Shown in pieces: positions 42,300 to 50,956 of a stretch of 64,000 nucleotides of DNA. The notes beneath the pieces are model-generated. The model saw only the letters and a list, made by a program, of their open reading frames with translations, searched no databases and was not told the DNA's origin. Source of the stretch: Halomarinibacterium sp041392125 (GTDB taxonomy: Bacteria; Bacteroidota; Bacteroidia; Flavobacteriales; Flavobacteriaceae); the NCBI GenBank assembly GCA_041392125.1, contig JAWKMR010000007.1:143861-207860 (forward strand). The letters run 5' to 3'. The stretch's first letter is position 1. Each line of letters begins with the position of its first letter. A program made the translations under genes and the position numbers.

Positions 42300-44197
42300 A
42301 GTGTACAAAAGTATTGATTGATGGCGTTTAATTGAATCATTTTTTTGTCTAATAAAATGCGTAGGGTTTTTAGTACCTCTGTTTCAGGCTCCCCAAGGTT
42401 TTCCAATAAGGTTCGCGAATCCATGGGTTCTATGGCAAGTAACGCAAGGATCTTTTCCGAAAGGGTATTCATTCCTATGGCAGTTGTTCCGAAGCGTTTG
42501 TTTTTACATACCGAACAGTGCCCGCAGTCTTTTTCGGCTTCTTCCCCAAAATAGGCCAGCAGTTGTGAGGCTTTGCAAGTAGATTGATTTTCTATATAAC
42601 CAAGCACGGCTGCTACTTGTTGCTTCTTTTTTTCATTCAGGGAAGTAATTTCGTTACGGAAGGGATTAAGGGTTCGTTCGTCCTCCCGGGGTACTAAAAA
42701 GGTAATACCGGCATCGGTTTCATACAGCTTTAATGTCATGAGCTGCTGCTGTTCCATTTCTTTTAATACCGAAATAATGGTGTTTACCTCCAATCCCGAT
42801 TTGTTGGCTATCAAGTCTAAGTTAATAGTGTTTTGGGAATCAAAAATACCACCGTAAATACGCAGGATAGTTTTTCCTACTATGGAAAAAGAAGGGTGGG
42901 TTTCAAATTCGGTTAATAATTGGGAGGAGGATACCAAAAACTGAATTTTAGACTTCCTTCCAAATTGCTTGGATAGCTGAATAATTCCCAGCCTATCCAA
43001 GGTGTTTAATCCGTTGAAGGTACGCAAGGTGTTTAATTTATAGGTCTCACAAAAAGCTGCAAAATTAAAATTGTGTTCCGTAAACGCTCCTTCACCATAG
43101 GCTATTTGAAAATAATTGGTTAAGGTTCGGTAAAGCTCTTTTATCTCCTGAAAGGACGGCAAGGTCTCTACAAATTGGCTTTTTACCAGCTGTTTGTCAC
43201 TTTCATCATACAGAATCACTGCCGTTGCTTCTTTGCCATTGCGTCCGGCGCGTCCGGCTTCTTGAAAATAGCTCTCGATACTATCCGGAAGTTGTGTGTG
43301 AAGCACATACCGAACGTTGGGGTGATCTATGCCCATGCCAAATGCATTGGTGGCAACAATGGTGCTTATGCGACCATTTTTCCATTGGTTAAGACGATCA
43401 TTTTTTTCCTTTGGTGCCAAGCCTCCATGATAAAAAGAAGCGGTAATACCGGCACTCTGCAGACGTTGGCAAAATGCTTCTGCCTGTTTGCGGCTTCGCA
43501 CATACACTATGGCAGATTCCACATTATTCTTTAATAGTCGGGTAGTGCTATAGATTTTATCCGAAGTCTTTTCAACCTGATAGGAAATATTAGAACGCGC
43601 AAACGAATCTTTGAAGACAAGAGGGGCTTCTAATTTTAATTGGGCGATGGTATCTACCAGTACTTCCCGGGTGGCAGAGGCCGTTAAAGCAATCATAGGA
43701 ACATAAGGTTGTAATTCCCGTAATATGGCAATGTGTAAATAGGAAGGTCTAAAATCGTTTCCCCACTGCGAAATGCAATGCGCTTCGTCAATAGCTATAA
43801 GGTTCACACTCATTTTCTGAATCGCCAACTGCACTTGCTCCTGTTGCAACCGCTCGGGAGAGAGGTATAAAAATTTATAATTTCCGAAGAGGGCATTATC
43901 CAATTGAGTGGTTAGTTCGTCTCCCGAAATTCCCCCGGTAATGGCCATGGCTTTTATTCCTCTTTGTAATAATGCTTGTACCTGATCGTTCATTAATGCT
44001 ACCAAAGGAGAAATTACAATACAAATACCCTCCATCACCATTGCCGGCACCTGAAAACATATCGATTTTCCACCACCGGTAGGAAGCAGTGCCACGGTAT
44101 CTTTTCCTTGCAAAACAGTGTCAATAACCTTCTCTTGCGTAGGTCGAAAATTGGCATAGTGCCAATGGGTTTGCAATATGTGCAGAGGAGACGTCAA
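42296..44197 (-). CDS. recQ: RecQ-family ATP-dependent DNA helicase
   Basis: A 633-aa superfamily 2 helicase. Walker A is LLPTGGGKS (37-45), DEAH is at 137-140, AEAFCQRLQSAGITASFYHGG and QEAGRAGRNGK are motifs V/VI. The C-terminus has a zinc-binding domain with CKASQ...CGHCSVC. HRDC-like residues are absent. It unwinds DNA 3' to 5' in repair and recombination. It overlaps its neighbours by four bases each side, so it is co-transcribed with an ATPase and fmt. Confidence 0.95.
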   Translation of the reverse strand: MTSPLHILQTHWHYANFRPTQEKVIDTVLQGKDTVALLPTGGGKSICFQVPAMVMEGICIVISPLVALMNDQVQALLQRGIKAMAITGGISGDELTTQLDNALFGNYKFLYLSPERLQQEQVQLAIQKMSVNLIAIDEAHCISQWGNDFRPSYLHIAILRELQPYVPMIALTASATREVLVDTIAQLKLEAPLVFKDSFARSNISYQVEKTSDKIYSTTRLLKNNVESAIVYVRSRKQAEAFCQRLQSAGITASFYHGGLAPKEKNDRLNQWKNGRISTIVATNAFGMGIDHPNVRYVLHTQLPDSIESYFQEAGRAGRNGKEATAVILYDESDKQLVKSQFVETLPSFQEIKELYRTLTNYFQIAYGEGAFTEHNFNFAAFCETYKLNTLRTFNGLNTLDRLGIIQLSKQFGRKSKIQFLVSSSQLLTEFETHPSFSIVGKTILRIYGGIFDSQNTINLDLIANKSGLEVNTIISVLKEMEQQQLMTLKLYETDAGITFLVPREDERTLNPFRNEITSLNEKKKQQVAAVLGYIENQSTCKASQLLAYFGEEAEKDCGHCSVCKNKRFGTTAIGMNTLSEKILALLAIEPMDSRTLLENLGEPETEVLKTLRILLDKKMIQLNAINQYFCTL

Positions 44198-44739
44198 AAT
44201 AGGGTTTTCAGTTTTTTTACTATGAAAGCACTCCGATAATCTATAGTTCCCACAGGAACATGCTGCACGTTATACCCATAGTGCGCATAACCCTGATGTA
44301 GAAACTGAAATATTCTTTCGGCCTGTTCAAAAGATTCGTACCGCTCATTATCCTGAATATAAATCTCTTTCCAGGGGGGTAGCAAAAAAATAGCATCGTA
44401 GCGATGCTTTAAACACGTTTCAGAAAAATAGGAAGGGTAGGGTGTTCCTAAATAATCCATATAGGCAGTCACGTCAGGCAGACCTCTGTCGAAAAAAACA
44501 AACGATTCCAACGCCGTTTGGGATGCTTCAAATTGCTGCATTCTTCCTTTCAGTAAAAGATCGCTAAATAATATAGGATCCTCCAGAAAAAGCTGGTCTA
44601 TTCCTTCGGCTTGTGCTTTTAGGATTACTTCTCTTGAAATTTCCGGGATACAAGAATACCCATTTTCCTCGAGATGCTGAATCAAGGATGTTTTACCGGA
44701 ACCGGGGCCTCCCGTGATGACAATTCTTTTGGCTTTCAA
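44194..44739 (-). CDS. P-loop ATPase (AAA_28-type)
   Basis: A 181-aa protein beginning MKAKRIVITGGPGSGKTSLI with a textbook Walker A (GGPGSGKT, residues 9-16). FFDRGLPDVTAYMDYLG and IFLLPPWKEIYIQDNERY match the small AAA_28/NTPase family of Bacteroidota. No other domain is present. First gene of the operon with recQ and fmt, overlapping recQ by four bases. Substrate unknown; some relatives act on nucleotides or cofactors. Confidence 0.85.
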   Translation of the reverse strand: MKAKRIVITGGPGSGKTSLIQHLEENGYSCIPEISREVILKAQAEGIDQLFLEDPILFSDLLLKGRMQQFEASQTALESFVFFDRGLPDVTAYMDYLGTPYPSYFSETCLKHRYDAIFLLPPWKEIYIQDNERYESFEQAERIFQFLHQGYAHYGYNVQHVPVGTIDYRSAFIVKKLKTLF

Positions 44740-44755
44740 TCGTTACAATTTTGTA

Positions 44756-44792
44756 CAAAGTTAGTTACTATAAAAGACTTACGCTATCTTTG
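44756..44792. promoter_or_regulatory. divergent -7 elements
   Basis: Minus strand TAACTTTG (44756-44763) serves the ATPase-recQ-fmt operon. Plus strand TATCTTTG (44785-44792) serves the DUF493 gene. Both are exact TAnnTTTG matches with suitable distances to the start codons (16 and 22 bases). Confidence 0.6.
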
Positions 44793-44814
44793 CCAAAAGA
44801 ACCTACTTTTTAGC

Positions 44815-45105
44815 ATGACTGAAGAAGAAAAAACAAAAGATTTTTACGATCGTTTACGCGAACAACTAGAAAACGACACTACTTGGCCTACCGACTACCT
44901 TTTTAAGTTTATTGTTCCTGCCAGCTTAGAAAAGATTGCCGAAATAGAAGCCGTTTTTGACAATATGAATGCTGTTATGCAAACGCGTGATTCTTCTAAA
45001 GGAACCTACACCAGTATTTCGGTGAAAGTAAACTTGGAGTCCCCGGATGCTGTCATTGAAAAATATTTACAAGTTTCTAAAGTGGAAGGAGTAATTTCAC
45101 TTTAA
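44815..45105 (+). CDS. DUF493 family protein
   Basis: A 96-aa protein with YDRLREQLENDTTWPTDYLF and FIVPAS, then KGTYTSISVKVNLESPDAVI, matching the small ferredoxin-like-fold DUF493 (YbeD) family. The longer open frame to 44674 overlaps a divergent promoter, so I start at ATG 44815. Likely a regulatory or allosteric small domain; unproven. Confidence 0.88.
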   Translation: MTEEEKTKDFYDRLREQLENDTTWPTDYLFKFIVPASLEKIAEIEAVFDNMNAVMQTRDSSKGTYTSISVKVNLESPDAVIEKYLQVSKVEGVISL

Positions 45106-45157
45106 TTTTTAGTAATTTGCAAGCTACTACAATAACATTTCCTAATACATTTTAATT

Positions 45158-45790
45158 TTGGTTGACCAGATAGAATACAATACCGAACGCCCTCATTTAA
45201 TTATTCCCGAATATGGACGCCATATTCAAAAAATGGTAGATCATGCCATTAGTATTACCGATCGGGAAGCCCGTAATAATTGTGCTAAAAGCATTATTGC
45301 CGTGATGGGTAATTTAAACCCTCACTTACGCGATGTATCCGATTTTCAGCATAAACTATGGGATCAGTTGTTTATTATATCCGATTTTAAACTGGATGTA
45401 GATTCTCCTTTTCCGAAGCCTTCCCGCGAAGAGCTTTCTGAGCGTCCGGGTTCGTTAGACTATCCGCAGAATCACCCTAAATATCGTTTTTACGGAAATA
45501 ACATAAAACGAATGATCGATGTGGCCAATAGCTGGGAGGAAGGCGATATGAAAGAAGGGTTAATCATGACCATTGCCAACCATATGAAGAAAAGTTTTTT
45601 GAATTGGAACAAAGACACCGTAGAAGACGATGTAATCTTTGAACATCTGTATGAACTTTCCGGAGGTAAAATCAATTTAAAAAACAGCGATGAAGATCTT
45701 TCCAATCCGGAAGACCTCTTAAAAAATAAAAAGCCTTTCAAGAAAAACAAAGGTGGAAATAAAGGAGGACGCAACCGTAAACGGTATTAA
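45158..45790 (+). CDS. DUF4290 family protein
   Basis: A 210-aa protein from a TTG start. NTERPHLIIPEYGRHIQKMV and MGNLNPHLRDV are conserved segments as I recall from the Bacteroidota family DUF4290. The C-terminus is Lys/Asn/Gly-rich and basic (KNKGGNKGGRNRKRY), suggesting nucleic-acid contact. It lies directly before murA (21-base gap). Function unknown. Confidence 0.85.
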   Translation: MVDQIEYNTERPHLIIPEYGRHIQKMVDHAISITDREARNNCAKSIIAVMGNLNPHLRDVSDFQHKLWDQLFIISDFKLDVDSPFPKPSREELSERPGSLDYPQNHPKYRFYGNNIKRMIDVANSWEEGDMKEGLIMTIANHMKKSFLNWNKDTVEDDVIFEHLYELSGGKINLKNSDEDLSNPEDLLKNKKPFKKNKGGNKGGRNRKRY

Positions 45791-45811
45791 TCTCACAATT
45801 CAAATTTATCT

Positions 45812-47122
45812 ATGGGAACGTTTCAAATTGAAGGGGGACACGCTTTAAAAGGAGAAATACAACCGCAAGGGGCTAAAAATGAAGCACTGCAGATTCTTTG
45901 CTGTGTGCTGTTAACACCGGAAGAAGTGATTATTGAAAACATCCCGGATATTGTGGATGTAAATAAACTTATTACCATCTTAGGGAATCTGGGGGTGAAA
46001 ATTCAGAAACTGGGAAAAGGGAAGTATGCTTTTAAAGCCGATGATATTAATGTAAAATATTTAGAGTCGGAACTTTTCAAGAAAGAAGGAAGTTCGCTTC
46101 GAGGCTCTATTATGATCGTGGGTCCACTTCTGGCAAGATTTGGAAAGGGATATATTCCAAGGCCGGGAGGTGATAAAATTGGAAGACGCAGACTGGATAC
46201 TCACTTTGAAGGATTTATAAAACTGGGAGCAAAGTTTCGTTATAACAAGGAAGAACGGTTTTATGGGGTAGAAGCACCCAATGGATTGAAGGGAACATAT
46301 ATGTTATTGGATCAGGCTTCAGTAACAGGAACTGCCAATATTGTCATGGCTGCTGTTTTAGCCAAAGGGAAAACGACTATCTATAATGCCGCGTGTGAGC
46401 CGTATTTACAACAACTCTGTAAAATGCTAAACGCTATGGGAGCTAATATCTCCGGAATTGGCTCCAATTTGCTCACTATTGAAGGAGTTGAAAGCTTAAA
46501 AGGCTGTACCCACCGAATCCTTCCCGATATGATTGAAATTGGAAGTTGGATAGGACTTGCTGCCATGACGCGAAGTGAGCTTACGATTAAGAATGTAAGT
46601 TGGAACGATTTAGGGATTATTCCCGATACCTTTCGAAAATTGGGAATTAAATTAAAGAAAAAAGGAGACGATATTTATATTCCCAAACAGAAAGAATATG
46701 AAATTCAATCAGACATGGATGGTTCCATCATTACCATTGCCGATGCCCCGTGGCCGGGATTTACTCCCGACTTGTTAAGTATAGTATTGGTTGTATGCAC
46801 CCAAGCAAAGGGGAGTGTATTAATTCATCAAAAAATGTTTGAAAGCAGACTCTTTTTTGTGGATAAATTGATTGATATGGGGGCGAAAATTATTCTTTGT
46901 GATCCTCATCGAGCTACTGTAATAGGGCATAATTTTAAATCTATCCTTAAGCCAACTACTATGGTGTCGCCCGATATTAGAGCGGGAATTTCGCTATTAA
47001 TTGCAGCACTATCTGCCAAAGGCACTAGTATTATTCATAACATTGAGCAAATTGACCGTGGTTATGAAAATATTGATGAGCGTCTGCGAGCAATAGGAGC
47101 AAGAATTACCCGTGTAGACTAA
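45812..47122 (+). CDS. murA: UDP-N-acetylglucosamine 1-carboxyvinyltransferase with Cys-to-Asp active-site change
   Basis: A 436-aa MurA, the first committed step of peptidoglycan synthesis, acting in the cytoplasm: it adds enolpyruvate from PEP to UDP-GlcNAc. QGAKNEALQIL holds the conserved Lys, and SLRGSIMIVGPLLARFG and TDLLSIVLVV-like segments follow the family. The loop that in E. coli has Cys115 reads RPGGDKIGRR here, so position 121 is Asp. MurA enzymes with Asp at this site are known to be insensitive to fosfomycin in Mycobacterium and Chlamydia. Length is normal. Converges with the next gene by four bases. Confidence 0.96.
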   Translation: MGTFQIEGGHALKGEIQPQGAKNEALQILCCVLLTPEEVIIENIPDIVDVNKLITILGNLGVKIQKLGKGKYAFKADDINVKYLESELFKKEGSSLRGSIMIVGPLLARFGKGYIPRPGGDKIGRRRLDTHFEGFIKLGAKFRYNKEERFYGVEAPNGLKGTYMLLDQASVTGTANIVMAAVLAKGKTTIYNAACEPYLQQLCKMLNAMGANISGIGSNLLTIEGVESLKGCTHRILPDMIEIGSWIGLAAMTRSELTIKNVSWNDLGIIPDTFRKLGIKLKKKGDDIYIPKQKEYEIQSDMDGSIITIADAPWPGFTPDLLSIVLVVCTQAKGSVLIHQKMFESRLFFVDKLIDMGAKIILCDPHRATVIGHNFKSILKPTTMVSPDIRAGISLLIAALSAKGTSIIHNIEQIDRGYENIDERLRAIGARITRVD

Positions 47123-47694
47123 TCCTTTTTTTGCTTATTAATTTCATCCTGAAGTTTTCTGCGAAGTTGTTGCTCTCGTTCCAGTGCATTCTGACGATGC
47201 TTGTCGAATTCAGTTTCTGTATCTGTCAATTTTTTATTAGCCTCTCGGGTAATAGCGTTGCTATTTTTGAATTTGAAAATAAAGAGAAGTAATCCCAACA
47301 ATAAAGCAGCCACAATTCCCCACATAATGGTTTGATAGACCGATTTTGTAATAATAGTCCCAAAAAAGGTGATTCCGTTTTCTTTTTTCTGCGAAATGGC
47401 CAAGGATTCTTTGATGGATGCTACTTCCCGGCTAAGGGAATCGATGGTACTTTGTTGTTTAGACCGGTATTGCTGTAAGGTAGCAATTTCAGATTTTAAC
47501 CCGGTAATTGAATCTGATACATTTTTTTGTAAAGTGTTGAGCTTCGTTATTTTTACAACCTTATAGTCTTCATAACGATTCGATTTCTCGATGATATCGG
47601 TAAATTGACTCTCAATAGTGTTATTCGATTCCTGAGCCTTGACCTGACTCATAAAACAAATAATGACAATGGGGAAGAGTTTTAAAAATTTCAT
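47119..47694 (-). CDS. exported coiled-coil protein with internal membrane segment
   Basis: A 191-aa protein from the ATG at 47694: signal peptide (LFPIVIICFMSQVKAQ), a coiled-coil stretch with leucine/serine heptads (LNTLQKNVSDSITGLKSEI), one membrane segment (TIMWGIVAALLLGLLLFIF, about residue 125) and a charged tail. The longer frame to 47727 adds no sensible signal. Similar flavobacterial proteins have been mislabelled as tRNA methyltransferases; nothing here supports that. Function unknown. Confidence 0.7.
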   Translation of the reverse strand: MKFLKLFPIVIICFMSQVKAQESNNTIESQFTDIIEKSNRYEDYKVVKITKLNTLQKNVSDSITGLKSEIATLQQYRSKQQSTIDSLSREVASIKESLAISQKKENGITFFGTIITKSVYQTIMWGIVAALLLGLLLFIFKFKNSNAITREANKKLTDTETEFDKHRQNALEREQQLRRKLQDEINKQKKD

Positions 47695-47776
47695 TTTGGG
47701 GAAAATTAGGTTTGTTTGAAAGCGCAAGAGTATAAAAATTGTATTTCAACTCCCAATTTTTTAGACCCTTTACAAT

Positions 47777-48013
47777 TTATTTAACAAGCGCAAGTGCTTC
47801 ATGATATTCAAAAGACAAAGCACCCGAGGGGCATTTATTAATTTGGTTGATAATTTTTTCAGTCTCCGCAGCGTCTAAATCTATCCAAGGAATTACAGAG
47901 TTTCTAAAAACTTCAGAAAGACCTTTACAGCAAACTTCCGCAAGCAAGCATTTTTGTGGGTTATAGGTTACCGTAATTTCACCATTACTGAAAGTGTTTT
48001 GGGATTGTTCCAT
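47777..48013 (-). CDS. divergent mono-cluster [4Fe-4S] ferredoxin-like protein
   Basis: A 78-aa protein (ATG at 48013; a TTG start six bases upstream is also possible). ITVTYNPQKCLLAEVCCKGL and PWIDLDAAE and NKCPSGALSF form the Fer4_19-type pattern: Cys ligands spread as C..CC..C. This small family is thought to hold one iron-sulfur cluster and appears as an electron carrier or sensor. No oxidoreductase partner is adjacent. Confidence 0.85.
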   Translation of the reverse strand: MEQSQNTFSNGEITVTYNPQKCLLAEVCCKGLSEVFRNSVIPWIDLDAAETEKIINQINKCPSGALSFEYHEALALVK

Positions 48014-48113
48014 AGTCAAAGCATTTGGGGGTTAACTAAATATGTAACGCAAAAACATCGATAAATATATATAAAAAATCGATTAAATGCGCTTTTCATC
48101 TAAAAATTTTGTT

Positions 48114-49421
48114 TTAATTAGTAAGCGCCTTCTTGTAAACGGACAAGCATCTTTCTCTGGCTTCCTTGTGTTCTACAATAGGTTTCGGGTAGTTTGCAGT
48201 ACCATATTCAGGAACCCATTGGTGAATGTATTCCAAATTTTTGTCAAACTTTTCAATTTGAGAGGTAGGATTAAAAATCCTAAAATAGGGAGCAGCATCC
48301 ACACCACTTCCTGCCGCCCATTGCCAATTTCCTATATTACTGGATTGCTCATAATCCAATAATTTTTCAGCAAAATACGCTTCGCCCCAACGCCAATCAA
48401 TAAGTAAGTGCTTACTCAAAAAGCTGGCTACAATCATTCGTACTCTATTGTGCATATAGCCGGTTTCATTGAGTTCACGCATACCCGCATCCACAAAAGG
48501 ATAGCCGGTTTTACCTTCTTTCCATGCGTTAAACTCGCTTTCGATGTTGCGCCACACAATGCGATCGTACTTCGGTTTAAAGGAATGTGTTACAGTTTTT
48601 GGAAAGTGCCAAAGAATTTGCATAAAAAATTCACGCCAAATAAGTTCTTTCAAAAAAGTTTGGTCTTTAGCTTGCATAGCGTTAGCAACTAACTGACGGA
48701 TACTTACCGTACCAAACCGTAAATGTGGAGAAAGGTGTGAAGTTCCTTGTTCATTGGATGGAAAGTTTCTCGTGTTCTTATAATTTTCCAGGGTCTTTTC
48801 TGAAATAATATAAGGTTTTACTTTTATAGGCGAAGTTTGAAACCCCATTTCTTCGAGGGTGACATTGGGTAATGAGGATTCTTTATGAAGATGATGAAGC
48901 TTTTCTGAAATATCGTAGTTTTTAAGATCTTTGGCCATATCCAGGTGTTCCAACCATTTTTTACTGTAGGGAGTGTATACAACATAGGGGTCTCCATCAT
49001 CTTTAACAACTTCATTTTTTTCAAAAATAACTTGATCTTTAAAAGTGTAAAAGCCAATTTTATTTTCTGAAAGAAATTTAGTAATAGCAGTATCTCTTTT
49101 AATAGCATATGGCTCGTAATCATGATTGGTAATAACGTTTTGTACTTCAAACTTTGAAATGATTTCGCTAAAAATGGCTATCGGTTTTCCATAATAAATA
49201 GCAAGACTGCTTTCGTGAGTTTGCAATTCCTTTCTAAGCACTTGCAAGGTTTCAAAAATAAAAGTTACACGAGCATCCTCCTTGGGTAATTGTTCCAGAA
49301 TTTCAATATCAAAAATGAATATTGGGAGAACCGGAAATTTCCCGTTTAAGGCCTTGTAAAAACCCACATTATCTTGTAATCTAAGGTCTCTTCTAAACCA
49401 GAAAATGTTAACTTTTATCAA
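48114..49421 (-). CDS. class I deoxyribodipyrimidine photolyase / cryptochrome
   Basis: About 435 aa: N-terminal photolyase domain starting at VNIFWFRRDLRLQDN and C-terminal FAD domain with WREFFMQILWHF, GYPFVDAGMRELN, GYMHNRVRMIVASFLSKHLLIDWRWGE (shown only in part) and DYEQSSNIGNWQWAAG. This is the CPD photolyase (PhrB) type. There is no ATG: the open frame runs back to 49484 through the SDR gene. I use a TTG at 49421; another TTG at 49427 is equally plausible. The start overlaps the SDR stop, so the operon is SRPBCC, SDR, photolyase. Confidence 0.92.
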   Translation of the reverse strand: MIKVNIFWFRRDLRLQDNVGFYKALNGKFPVLPIFIFDIEILEQLPKEDARVTFIFETLQVLRKELQTHESSLAIYYGKPIAIFSEIISKFEVQNVITNHDYEPYAIKRDTAITKFLSENKIGFYTFKDQVIFEKNEVVKDDGDPYVVYTPYSKKWLEHLDMAKDLKNYDISEKLHHLHKESSLPNVTLEEMGFQTSPIKVKPYIISEKTLENYKNTRNFPSNEQGTSHLSPHLRFGTVSIRQLVANAMQAKDQTFLKELIWREFFMQILWHFPKTVTHSFKPKYDRIVWRNIESEFNAWKEGKTGYPFVDAGMRELNETGYMHNRVRMIVASFLSKHLLIDWRWGEAYFAEKLLDYEQSSNIGNWQWAAGSGVDAAPYFRIFNPTSQIEKFDKNLEYIHQWVPEYGTANYPKPIVEHKEARERCLSVYKKALTN

Positions 49422-49423
49422 AT

Positions 49424-50119
49424 TCAACTTACATTTAGTGTAGACATTCCTCCATCCACTCCAATGATTTGTCCCGTAATCCATTTGGAATCTTCGCTCA
49501 ATAAAAATACGGCAGTTTTTGCAATATCTTCTGCCGTGCCTATAGATTTAAGCGGGTGTCTCTGTGCCATTTTTACTTTTTTTTCTTCTGACGACAACAG
49601 CTTGCTTGCTAAAGGTGTGTCGGTTAGGGATGGAGCAATGACATTCACTCTAAAATGCGGAGCATATTCTGCGGCAAGCGCTTTTGCAAAGCCTTCAACG
49701 GCGCCTTTAGCAGCAGCGACACTGGTATGAAAAGGCATTCCAACCTGAACAGCGACAGTGCTGAAAAAAACCAAACTTGCTTGTTCCGAATTTTTCAAAT
49801 TAGGTAATAACTCTTGAACCACTTTTACAAGCGATAGAAAATTAATCTCTAAGTCTTCCTGAAAAGCTTGAGGGGTAAGCATTTTAAAAGGTTTCAAATG
49901 AATACTCCCGGGACAATAGACCAATCCGTCAATGCTATCGGGTAAGGAAACTTGTGAAATAGCATCCATTCGAGCGTCAAAAGGTATGTGGATACAATTT
50001 TGAGGAATTCCTTCTGAAGTCCGGGAAGCAATATATACGTGGTGTTTCTGACATAATATTGAAGCAATAACAGCACCTATTCCATAAGAGCCCCCTATGA
50101 GTAAATAATTCTTTTTCAT
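49424..50119 (-). CDS. SDR family protein with non-canonical active site
   Basis: A 231-aa short-chain dehydrogenase fold: NAD(P) motif LLIGGSYGIGAVIAS near residue 6, central VYCPGSIHL (NNAG region), and GQIIGVDGGMS at the C-terminus. The catalytic YxxxK is changed: the Lys in VAAAKGAVEGFAKAL is kept, but the Tyr four residues earlier is Val. It may be a non-enzymatic SDR or use another residue. Second gene of the photolyase operon, so a light-response role is inferred from context. Confidence 0.85.
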   Translation of the reverse strand: MKKNYLLIGGSYGIGAVIASILCQKHHVYIASRTSEGIPQNCIHIPFDARMDAISQVSLPDSIDGLVYCPGSIHLKPFKMLTPQAFQEDLEINFLSLVKVVQELLPNLKNSEQASLVFFSTVAVQVGMPFHTSVAAAKGAVEGFAKALAAEYAPHFRVNVIAPSLTDTPLASKLLSSEEKKVKMAQRHPLKSIGTAEDIAKTAVFLLSEDSKWITGQIIGVDGGMSTLNVS

Positions 50120-50125
50120 AGCAAT

Positions 50126-50584
50126 TTATTTTTCAAAGAGGGCACTTAATTTTTCTTTTCTATAGCTGAATATTTCTTCTAATTTAGGCTTTACAAGGAT
50201 AGGTTGAAAGAGTTGTCCCAATAGGCCAAACGGCAATTTATAATCAATAATGTCTTCCATTTCAACGCCCCCATCAACTGCCTTAAGAAAATGTTTATGG
50301 TGCCAAAGGGCATAAGGGCCAAAACGTTGTTCGTCTACAAAATAACGACCCTCGTTTACGTGGGTAATTTCGGTCACCCATTTTGTTTTTATTCCAAATA
50401 CAGGGGTCACAAGGTATTGAATGATTTGACCCGGATACATTTTTCTATCGGCTCCGGAAACAATTTGAAACCCCATATAGTCCGGAGTGATGGTTTGAAG
50501 ATTTTTGGGATTTGATAAAAAGTCCCAAGCTACTTCAATTGAAATAGGCAAAAATTGTTTTGTAGAAAGGGTATAGATTTTCAA
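50126..50584 (-). CDS. SRPBCC-family ligand-binding protein
   Basis: A 152-aa protein with the START/SRPBCC fold: FLPISIEVAWDFLSNPKNLQ near the N-terminus, ITPDYMGFQI, a central VEMEDIIDYKLPFG and a C-terminal helix. It is the first gene of the photolyase operon. The family often partners SDR and photolyase genes in pigment- or light-linked clusters of marine Bacteroidota; this is inference from my memory. Confidence 0.85.
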   Translation of the reverse strand: MKIYTLSTKQFLPISIEVAWDFLSNPKNLQTITPDYMGFQIVSGADRKMYPGQIIQYLVTPVFGIKTKWVTEITHVNEGRYFVDEQRFGPYALWHHKHFLKAVDGGVEMEDIIDYKLPFGLLGQLFQPILVKPKLEEIFSYRKEKLSALFEK

Positions 50585-50650
50585 AATGAATAATTACTTC
50601 TTGTAAAAATACATTTTTGTTTAAATAAAATTGTTAAAGTTTAAACAAAA

Positions 50651-50767
50651 TTATTTTTGAATCCAAAACTTACTTTCATTCATTTCAAGCAAACGATACA
50701 TTTTTTGGTTTACTTTTTGGAGCGCTGAAGGTTTTACTCTCCATAACTTTTTAAATAACTTTTTCAT
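50651..50767 (-). CDS. possible 38-aa basic protein
   Basis: ATG at 50767 to TAA at 50651: MKKLFKKLWRVKPSALQKVN then a second half ending NESKFWIQK. It is very basic with no recognised family. It lies in the 372-base gap between the photolyase operon and the DUF2911 gene and would be in line with the operon, 66 bases upstream of its first gene. No other feature is evident in this gap. Confidence 0.35.
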   Translation of the reverse strand: MKKLFKKLWRVKPSALQKVNQKMYRLLEMNESKFWIQK

Positions 50768-50956
50768 TTTTTTTGTTTAAAATTACAAATGATATATCAA
50801 AATTGAAAGGCTTTTCGTACAATTAACCTTTTTTTAGCGATTCTGAAACATAGTACCCTTTTGAATAAGATACGAAGAAATACCTTTTAAGGTTTTGTTA
50901 ACTATTGTGCTACTTTACAAGTAGTATCTTAGAGCCAACTAAAAAAATATACCATC

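Noticed and set aside
44674..44814. Upstream part of the DUF493 open frame
   Set aside because: It overlaps the divergent ATPase gene and both -7 elements; family similarity starts at 44815.
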